Assembly: GCA_003999685.1 (NCBI GenBank)
Contig: CP021224.1
Span: 558,001-622,000 of the forward strand
DNA length: 64,000 nucleotides
Source: Taiwanofungus camphoratus
Taxonomy: Eukaryota; Basidiomycota; Agaricomycetes; Polyporales; Taiwanofungaceae
Direction of reading: 5' to 3'
Positions 56,566 through 64,000 of this stretch are shown one piece after another. Within the stretch, counting starts at the first letter, position 1; each line of letters begins with the position of its first letter. The notes below the pieces were generated by a model. That model was not told the origin of the DNA. It did not search any database and was given only the letters and a program-made list of their open reading frames with translations. Both the position numbers and the translations under genes were made by a program.

Positions 56566-57125
56566 CTACGCATTTCGCGTCTGCCTCGCCACCGTCCCCA
56601 ACTGTCCCTCCAGGAACCCCGCCTCCTGCCGCGCATCTTCCACGGCAGACGCGTTGCCTTTCACTAGCAGCAGCAAAGCGCGTCTCGTCAGCATCCAGCC
56701 CGCAACGCCGCGTTCACCGCAGGACATGCGCACCGACGGGCCCCTCTGCCCCAGGCAGCCGCCTCCCCTCCGCCAAGTCGGGGTCCCTCCGCAAGCCCCA
56801 CCGCGCCTGCGCCGTCATCTGCGACGACGGGTCGAACGTCGCGCCTGCCCGCGGTCGCTCAGCTCAGCCCTCGCGCGCCGGGGCGGACAAGACGCTACTA
56901 CGCACCGCCCGCGACGTCCGGGCCCCGCGCCGCCTCGCCCGCGCCGAGCTCGCGCCGGATGCCCACGTCCACCGGTACCTCCGCGAAGGAGCCGCGCGCC
57001 CCGCTGACGGCCTCGCTCGTATCGCTGCGCGTGCCGTGCGGCGCGTACTCGTACGCGGCGGGGTCGCGGAATGCGGCGTTCGTCTGGGCGCTGCGGCGCG
57101 CTGCGGTTCGCGACGGTTCGGACAT
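56566..57125 (-). CDS. Small conserved-looking protein of unknown function (142 residues)
   Basis: Three exons fit in phase: 57125-56906, 56844-56734 and 56663-56566, with introns of 61 and 70 nt. The product begins MSEPSRTAARRSAQTNAAFR. It continues EYAPHGTRSDTSEAVSGARG, PVDVGIRRELGAGEAARGPD, GGATFDPSSQMTAQARWGLR, GPVVKGNASAVEDARQEAGF, LEGQLGTVARQTRNA. It is hydrophilic, without signal peptide or membrane helix, and rich in Ala/Gly/Arg/Glu like LEA-type proteins, but I cannot assign a family. Support is the correct splice signals, phase and stop placement, not homology. The opposite strand is also open here because of high GC, so the call needs transcript evidence. Confidence 0.5.
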
Positions 57126-57680
57126 GCTGAGTGTTTTGTTTGCGTGTTTGCGGCGGGTGTGTGAATGGCGGTAAGTGCGCCTTGCGAGAGGAATGGGGAT
57201 GTGGATGTTCAGGGCGGAAATCGGCCTTTTGTTCGAATATATATATCTGCCGCTTGGAAGACCTGTGGGGTAAGCTGGAGAGATGAGGTCAGTCAGACTC
57301 CGCCTGGCAGCTTGCCCCGACGCGTCGCGACCGGAATCCGATCACATGAGCCTTTAACTACGATCACATGATCCTATCCAGAACAGGATACCCGTTTTCC
57401 GAACGTCAATATGACCCTGTCATTTCGCAGCCGGATGTTTTAAAATGGAAGATGACTGTATATTGCCAATAAAGTAGTGGGATACAAGTGTTTGAAACAA
57501 CATCACTAAATTATGTTACTTGTACAAATAGTCATGAACACATTTTGGAAACGTCGTCAACTGCGGCGTACATACAGTGACATCAATACAAGAGACACGT
57601 AGCACAAACCAATATGAACAATAGACCACCCCGCAGGGGTCCATAGCATCTAGCCAGCGGGAACGTACAGACACTGGAGA
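57126..57680. other. Intergenic region
   Basis: No gene seen. It is upstream of the small minus-strand gene and downstream of the next. Confidence 0.45.
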
Positions 57681-59327
57681 TTAGATTTCAACTTTCTTGC
57701 CACCCATCGCCCGCAGCAGCCCTCGTACATCCATCTTGAGTGTCCCCGACTTCAGCGCGACCTTGCGGGCAGTGATAGTCCGCGAGTCAGTTCGAACAGG
57801 CACCCGCGATGATGGCGCAGCAGGCCGCGAAGGGATGGGAGCAGGAGCAGGAGCGAACGAGTTCTCGATGAAGTCCTTGCGCACCTGGTCCGCGTCCATG
57901 GGGTTCGTCGGACACTTATGTGCCGGGCTGGGGGGAGTCAGCGTGAGCGGCACCGGGCGCCTGCGCTCCTTGCCAGTCGACCTCGTCTGCGGCGCAGCGT
58001 TGTCGAGCGCGGACAGCGGCGCCTTCGTCTGATGGTGCGGAGGCGACTGCGGCACGGGGAAGACATCGAGCAGGAACTCGGGCTTGCGGAGGTGTGGTGC
58101 GGCGCGGCGGTTGCGCGAGGGGAGCGCGAGGACGGACATGCCCGGCTTGCGGAGCGCGGGCGGGAGCAGCGCGCTCCCGAACACGGCGAGGTCGTCCCGC
58201 TCCTCAGCCTCGGCCTGCATCGCATAGCGGGGATCGAGGTCCGAGTCCTGGCTCGAGACGCTCCCCCGCCGCTCCTCGTCCTCGACCGAGCCCTGGCCCT
58301 TCGCGGAGCTGAACTCGACCCACTCGCCCTCGGGCGTGCAGAAGTCCTCGTCGCCGCCGAGGAGATGCGCGTACTCCCACTCCTCGTCCTGGTCCCGCCA
58401 GACGCCGCCCGCGCCATCTCGCCAGACATCGCCGACGCCGACAAGCTTACCGTCGACCATCGTCGCGCCGGCCGCCCGTGCCTGCGCCTCGGCGAACTGT
58501 CGGATGTGATCATCCATCTTTCCGCCGTCGACAAGCTGCGCAAGCGCGAGCTCAGCTGCGAGAGGTGGTGGGCGGTACTTGGCGTACTTCGACTTCTTGT
58601 TCTTGCTCACTGATGCACTCGTCTCTGCACGCGTGTGCGCGGAGGGCGGCGGCGGCACCGAGCCTTTGGTGATGGTCGCAGGTGGGGAGGAAGGCATCGT
58701 CGTCGACTTCGAGCGAGAGCGAGTAGGCTTGAGTGCGGAGAGGGAGCGGAAGTGCTTCAGACCGCGCTTAGGCTTCTCAGACGTCTGCGGAACAGGAGGA
58801 AGCGGAAGAGCAACGATAGAAGGGCGTCTGTCGGTGAATGCGGGCAGAGCAGACGAGGGTGTGGTGGGGAAGTGGACGAAGACCGAGGTGTACCCGACCG
58901 ATGTGAGGTCGGGCTTGAAATCCTTTGCAGAGGGTGTGATCCTGCTAGCTGTGGTTGGCGTGTCGAACAGGTTCAAAAACGACGTTGAGGGTACCCTGGC
59001 AGAGCTAACGGACGGACGACGGCCGGAACGCGGGGAGATAGAAGGGCGGCGAGCACTGGATAGGGAGGGTCTTCGGCGGGGCGTGAGCGGGGCCGGTGAA
59101 CCCGGTTGAACGTTGGAAATCCAAGCGGTAATGGCAGAAGTGGTAGCAGATCGGCGGCGCCCGTTTACAGGTACTCGAGGGCTGGTTGGGGCTGAGGCTT
59201 TGAGCGGAGGAGACGGCAAGGGCTGGGTAGGGCGTTTCTTCTGGGGGGGTGGCTGCGAGAGAAAAGGATACGCTGGTGCTGCCTTGACGGTGGTTACAGT
59301 CGAAGATTGAAGTTGGGCAATAGACAT
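57681..59327 (-). CDS. Conserved basidiomycete protein of unknown function (548 residues, single exon)
   Basis: Uninterrupted frame from MSIAQLQSSTVTTVKAAPAY to LKMDVRGLLRAMGGKKVEI. The first ~250 residues are Ser/Pro/Arg-rich and disordered (RRRPSLSSARRPSISPRSGR). A compact segment follows: KYAKYRPPPLAAELALAQLV, DGGKMDDHIRQFAEAQARAA, then VGDVWRDGAGGVWRDQDEEW and EYAHLLGGDED. This pattern seems to recur in basidiomycete proteins of unknown function. The tail has more basic patches (RNRRAAPHLRKPEFLLDVFP, NPMDADQVRKDFIENSF, SRTITARKVALKSG). No signal peptide, membrane helix or catalytic motif is visible. Codon use and length support a real gene. ATG at 59325-59327. Confidence 0.8.
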   Translation of the reverse strand: MSIAQLQSSTVTTVKAAPAYPFLSQPPPQKKRPTQPLPSPPLKASAPTSPRVPVNGRRRSATTSAITAWISNVQPGSPAPLTPRRRPSLSSARRPSISPRSGRRPSVSSARVPSTSFLNLFDTPTTASRITPSAKDFKPDLTSVGYTSVFVHFPTTPSSALPAFTDRRPSIVALPLPPVPQTSEKPKRGLKHFRSLSALKPTRSRSKSTTMPSSPPATITKGSVPPPPSAHTRAETSASVSKNKKSKYAKYRPPPLAAELALAQLVDGGKMDDHIRQFAEAQARAAGATMVDGKLVGVGDVWRDGAGGVWRDQDEEWEYAHLLGGDEDFCTPEGEWVEFSSAKGQGSVEDEERRGSVSSQDSDLDPRYAMQAEAEERDDLAVFGSALLPPALRKPGMSVLALPSRNRRAAPHLRKPEFLLDVFPVPQSPPHHQTKAPLSALDNAAPQTRSTGKERRRPVPLTLTPPSPAHKCPTNPMDADQVRKDFIENSFAPAPAPIPSRPAAPSSRVPVRTDSRTITARKVALKSGTLKMDVRGLLRAMGGKKVEI

Positions 59328-60736
59328 GGATAAGGTAAATGGATCGAACAGGCGTCAAATGAAGCGAGGCACTGCGTTTGCGCGGATCAGTTTCAGCACG
59401 TCGTGTGGTCACCTCGAGGACTCACATGTATAGGCTGAAAAAGTGGCAGAACTCTAATGCAGGTGTTCGGAAGGGCGAATGGATACAAATTGCAAGACTG
59501 GACTGGCGTGTGAGTTTCGTAGAATGTGGATATGGCTACAGAGGTTTGAGCAGATGAGTAGACGAGTTGAGAGGAATCCGAGTGAAGGACGGGATTAGAG
59601 ACGGAGGAGTTGTGAGCACAAGACTAGCTGGTGATGGAGGATTTCAGCAGCAGAAGACAGGGCTCCTTTTGAACACCAGAGGGGACAAAAGTGTGGCCTC
59701 GTCTGCAGTGGACAATAGCCATTTTGCCCTGGTCTATAAACATTCTGCAAGCGCCTTGTCTGGACGTACAAATCCGCCATAACCACCCACAATCCAACAC
59801 TAGAGAACGACCCCCAACCACCCTAGTAAGTGCTTTGATGAATCTTAAGAGCTTGCTAAGCGCTCCTTATTGTCTTCGCTAAAGGCATTATACTGGGCTT
59901 TCCGGGGTCTCCCGCCCAAGTACAAGGCCTTCCTTTCTGGGAACAAACGCACGTGGCGCGCCGAACCGTGCTTTCTCCCCGCCCCTCGACAAGACAATAA
60001 GAGTCGCTCTTCTCGTCTTGCAGGTCAATGCTGCCTGTCTCCCCGTGATCTTGATTCGATTTTTCGTACGACCGGGGTAGACGGCTTCAGTCCTCTTCTA
60101 GCAGGATTAGCGTCGCCCGTATACCCACGCAATTGTTAGGCAGCTCAAACACGCCTCTTGCTAGTCTTCGCTCGTTCTAATGACTGCCTCCAGAATCCTC
60201 ACTGGGCACACGAGTCCTGACATGTGTCTTCTGCAGAGCCTTTGCTGACACTCTGCCAAGACACATAATTGTCTTGAAGCTGATCTGTTATGTTGAGCAG
60301 AACACATTTCGCATCAACTATGTAGTCACTCTGCCTCTAACATGCTGTTGGCATACCGTGGAGATTCATCTGGTGAGCTCCAAATTTATTCTCGATCTAA
60401 CGTGAATATTTCTTTTCAATCATATGCAGTTTGCTTACTACGTACGCGTAAACTTTCTTTACTATGACAATGTATCACATAGGTAAAAGGCAAACTCCTA
60501 GTCTGACGCATGGTTACAGTAAAAAAAAAATAACACAAACTTGAATAATTTTACTAAAAGTATCACCGCCAGCGGTGACTGCAATGCAAACCAGCCTATC
60601 GATGGAGTGCCACCAAGTGCGACCGCTGCTCGGCAATAATACGGACCCTGACCGGTCTGTCATCGTGGCACAGAGGTGGGACTCTGGCATGGCGGCAGTA
60701 GCTCTGCGCAACCCCGTAGTTGTCCGTTGCATTGCC
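59328..60736. other. Intergenic region
   Basis: 1.4 kb between two minus-strand genes with no recognisable gene. It contains an A10 tract near 60521-60530. Confidence 0.45.
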
Positions 60737-62615
60737 TCAATGTGCGCGGTTCCCGTCAGGTAATGGGCTAGCTAGCCGCGAGCTTGCCGTGACTGCTCGC
60801 GCGAACTCTGCGAAGTCGGTCTTGGAAGTTTTCCCTCGCTAACATAACGGATGCAAAGGGATAGAGTTTGTCAACCTCACGGATTTCAGTAGACAATTGG
60901 TCTGACCTTCAGCGCGTACACAACGACCTGCTGCCTCCATTGCTCTTTTGGCACACCGTCTTGCTCCTCCGACTCTTTCAATGCAACGCGAAGGATGCCC
61001 TGATCCTCGTCGAACGTACAACGCACGGTCGGACGTAGGCGCACGCTCATGGACACCTTCAACACGGACTCCCGTCGAAAGACTGCTCGTCAGTGTATGC
61101 ATCAGTGTGTATTTGCTGCGCAGGATCATGGCTGGCCTCGTTCACTCACGGATGCGCTCATCACCAGTCACCTTATGCGAAAGGAGCTTGACGTGCCCAA
61201 AGATGCCGTCGGAGAACTCCCTGTCCCCGCGCTTGATGAAGACCTTAGTACCCTTCAGCTCCGTCCTGATATTCTCATCCTCCTCGCCGGTAACGGCTGG
61301 GGACGACAAGGAAGAATGTAAGAATTACACATTGCTAGGCCGCTGGAACTTACTGCTATGTGTGCTCTTCGCGTAGGAATGTGCTGCGAGTGGATCTTCC
61401 ATCTTTCTTGGATCTCGGCCAATGAAAGCGTCTTCCCCCAACATAGGTATGTCTCCGTTGGATACATTATGGGCGTCAGTGGCGGCCGGGGAATTTCCCA
61501 CCTCTGGGATTACTGCACGATTATCTCCGTCCGGAACATCTCTAGATTGCGTTGCAGATACACACGAAGCGGCGGCGTTAACAGAACGCCAGACTGGTCT
61601 GAGTGTTGAAGTCGAGGCCGTGATAGGTGTGAGTGCGAAAGCAGAATTACTCCCAGCGAACGATGTGAACGCGGAGGACGGCTTGACCTGTGCACTCGTT
61701 AACGTGGTAAATATCGATCTTCTCCATCCTAGCTGTGAGATTCTAGAGACACGACTCACGGCGGGTATCGGCTGTAATGTGGGGAAGAAGGGGGAGGCAG
61801 GTATGGCGCGACTCTGCAGCTTCTCCTGATCACGAGGATGAGTTGGGGCTTGGTCATTCTCAGTTTCGACCGTTGCTTACACGGAGGGTAGTACCATCAA
61901 GTATGACTTCACTTGCCGTTTGCGGCAAGGCCGGAGGATCTGACGCCTGCGTGAGGCACATCGGCTCGGGTTCCTCCGTCTTCACGAAGTTCCCTTCTTT
62001 CTCTTCTGCAGGGGGAGTCTTGCATCGCTTCTTTGGTGGACTCGAGAATCTAGGCTGCAGGGTCCATGAGAACCACTCCGGGGGCGAGTGCTTGTGCTTG
62101 CAGTTACCCACCTCCTCTTCGGCTCCCGGGTTCTCGTGCAGCAGCTAGGAATTCAGGGTGTGAGCATGTCTGTTTGAATGAGAGATTGCGAAGTCGTCTA
62201 CATCTTTGGAACCCTCATCTCTGCTTTTGCGTTTCAACGTCCCAGACTCCGTGATAACCGATGCCTGGTCACTCATGGTAAGTATCAACCTTATCATTTG
62301 ATTCGTGTGACTTACATTTCCCATGGGCGAAGGATAATCGTACGTGGGAGGTTCCGTGTTTTCGCTGTCTACAGTGCTGTCCGTAGAGGAGAACATACTG
62401 ACGGTGCTATCTCTTCTGTAGAGGGGGTGGTTCCTCTGCTGCTCAATCTCTGACCCCCTGATATGCCTAGATGAGCACGGATCAAGAGGTTTTCGAGCTG
62501 TTACTTACCGATGCTTGCTCTGGCTTCGCCGCCTTCTAGAGACGTTGTATCCAACAGCGGCAGAGAAGGTTGCCAATGCGCAGCAGACGAGGTTAAAGTC
62601 ACTCAACGGAAACAT
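60737..62615 (-). CDS. RanBP1-domain protein with N-terminal membrane segment
   Basis: Exon 1 (62615-62509) encodes MFPLSDFNLVCCALATFSAA with VGYNVSRRRRSQSKHR, a single hydrophobic helix followed by basic residues. The next exons give GSEIEQQRNHPLYRRDSTVS and EPPTYDYPSPMGN, a Lys/Pro-rich linker (PPKKRCKTPPAEEKEGNF) and nucleoporin-like SSAFTSFAGSNSAFAL. The C-terminal Ran-binding domain is TVTGEEDENIRTELKGTKVF, IFGHVKLLSHKVTGDERI, LFRRESVLKVSMSVRLRPTV and TDFAEFARAVTASS, stop at 60737-60739. Related Ran-binding proteins (RanBP3/Yrb2, Nup50/Nup2) act in nuclear transport. The membrane segment suggests anchoring at the ER or nuclear envelope (inference). Middle exon limits near 62110-62170 and 61750-61870 are uncertain. 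Confidence 0.75.
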
Positions 62616-64000
62616 CGTATCGAGATTTGGTTTCTTCGCGGGCCTGGAGCTGATGGGGTCTTCGAGACAGATTTACGAGACCAGCGACGAGATGATGTTA
62701 TCGGCGCGATGAGTGTAGCGACTAGAGAATGACTACAATCGTGAACATCGCTTAAATATGAGCATTAGCGACCACTGCATGATACCCTCACCGACGACAC
62801 GCTGCAGACGCAAGTACAACACGTGTTGGCGGTAGGAGCTGTCCCGTGAGCTACTGCGTCCATGGATCTCTCGCGTCATCGGTACACGGGCTACTGTGTC
62901 AAGGCGACACTATGGTAAAGGAAACAGTTTCGAAAGCTTCCACCGCGAAAAGATTTGACGGAAAGGCCGCCCTCAACCGAAACAAATGTCTATTTGTAAA
63001 GCCTTGCATATGGCTATTGGTTCGGAAAGGTTACCAATGATCTTCGCCCAAATTAGAGGCCGCACCGTGACTACCGAGGGACTAATTCATTTTCAAACCC
63101 ACCGTCACAACTCTTCATTATCACTGCAGATGAGCAACCAGCTCGGAGTTTAGACTCGACCGAGCAAGGTTTTAGGCCTGATCTTGTCTTCTGCCAGTGT
63201 AGCACTCCGTAATATCCATGTTGGCCAGACAACATAGAATATTGAGTGAGGTTGATCAGATACAATAAATAACTGGCTCGTCAGGACGTACGTTCGCGGC
63301 GCAAATGATTCGTCAGAGCCCCGCTGAATTAAAAATGGCACCCGGGTGACTGGAAAGGTATCTCTGTTTATAAACGAGACAGAAACTCCCCATAGCTTGT
63401 AGCAGAAGTTACAAAGCTGGCACAAGTCGTGGAAAGGGGACGTGGCAATATTTTTTATTCCAAAAAGAGACTAAAATATGAGCCCGTGGAGAGTTGTATG
63501 ATTAGTTCGCTCAACAAAGGATGAGATCGTTATGGGTCGCATGATGACAGCTAGCAATTGATACTTACCCACAATTGAGTATGACAATAAGCAAGCAGAA
63601 TAGCCTATCAGTTGACTTCTTAATTGTGTAGGAAAAGACGTACACGGCAACGGTCAGACGTAGTCATTCATATGGAGGATACGCCAATGCTTGTCTCCCT
63701 AGCAGCCCTACAGTCGAGTGGTTGAGAATATTGCTCAAGTTGCTGTAAGATGTATCCGACAACACAAGGAGTGGAACGCAAGTTCGGGCTTCCCAGATAT
63801 ATGAAGATTTGGGTCAAGTTGGTGTACGATAGGCTGTCCAGCTTATGCAACGCCAGAAAATGCATATGGAGAGGCGTGGCTGGCTGGACTCCTGCCAAGC
63901 TGTGGGCAAGAGATGCTCTCAAGTCGAGGATACGCAAGGATAGGCCAAATCGCATGCAGACTCCCAAATCCTGATGCAAGCGCGACTTGAGGTTGGATAG
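62616..64000. other. Intergenic region to the right edge
   Basis: No recognisable gene in about 1.4 kb. It contains the promoter of the RanBP1-domain gene. Short frames at 63150-63980 have no family pattern. Confidence 0.4.

Noticed and set aside
56355-57164. Long plus-strand open frame of about 269 residues
   Set aside because: Arg/Ala/Pro-rich without family pattern, opposite a spliced minus-strand gene; typical of GC-rich antisense frames.

Overview
The window looks like nuclear DNA of a filamentous basidiomycete, most likely an agaricomycete. Genes are compact and carry many introns, mostly 50-90 nt with GT/AG ends. Protein families typical of that group are present: BTB/POZ expansions, MYND proteins, Ser/Thr-rich GPI proteins with a Kre9/Knh1-type domain, and RING-coiled-coil proteins. 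I saw no bacterial or viral genes, no rRNA or convincing tRNA, no CRISPR array and no intact transposon.

Layout. 0-7 kb: an edge-truncated BTB relic (-), the Rab5-type exchange factor VPS9 (+), a MYND zinc-finger protein (+) and a second BTB relic (-). 8-14 kb: a REG1-like PP1 regulatory subunit (-) with a long upstream region. 14-18 kb: a BTB pseudogene followed by its intact tandem-BTB paralogue (+). 18.7-27.6 kb: a pericentrin/PACT spindle-pole-body protein (+), cardiolipin synthase (-) and nitronate monooxygenase (-). 28.7-39 kb: single-BTB genes (one +, two -), a She3-like coiled-coil gene, a RING gene and another BTB relic. 39-46 kb: a divergent pair of RING genes, an MCT-like MFS transporter (+) and ESCRT-II VPS25 (-). 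46-53 kb: a HIRIP3-like histone chaperone (-), a ninth BTB relic (+), a damaged gene of an unnamed agaricomycete family and RNase H2 subunit C (+). 53-56 kb: two tandem GPI-anchored Knh1-like proteins (+). 56.5-64 kb: a small unknown gene, a conserved 548-residue unknown protein and a RanBP1-domain protein with an N-terminal membrane segment (all -).

Housekeeping genes (vesicle traffic, spindle pole, cardiolipin, histone and RNase H2 functions) form the stable background. The distinctive feature is a family of at least nine BTB loci scattered among them: three or four that look usable and five visibly decayed. The best-preserved members share a C-terminal region that I cannot match to a named domain. 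It has a Trp/Phe-rich Cys pair, a Pro-Ser-Gly motif and a second Cys pair. In the single-BTB subfamily the last exon is a mini-exon encoding Ile-x-Leu-Glu-x-(Lys). A second, smaller family is three RING-coiled-coil paralogues lying among the BTB genes. Exon boundaries were worked out by eye from splice sites and protein-family conservation, and start codons are the least certain part.
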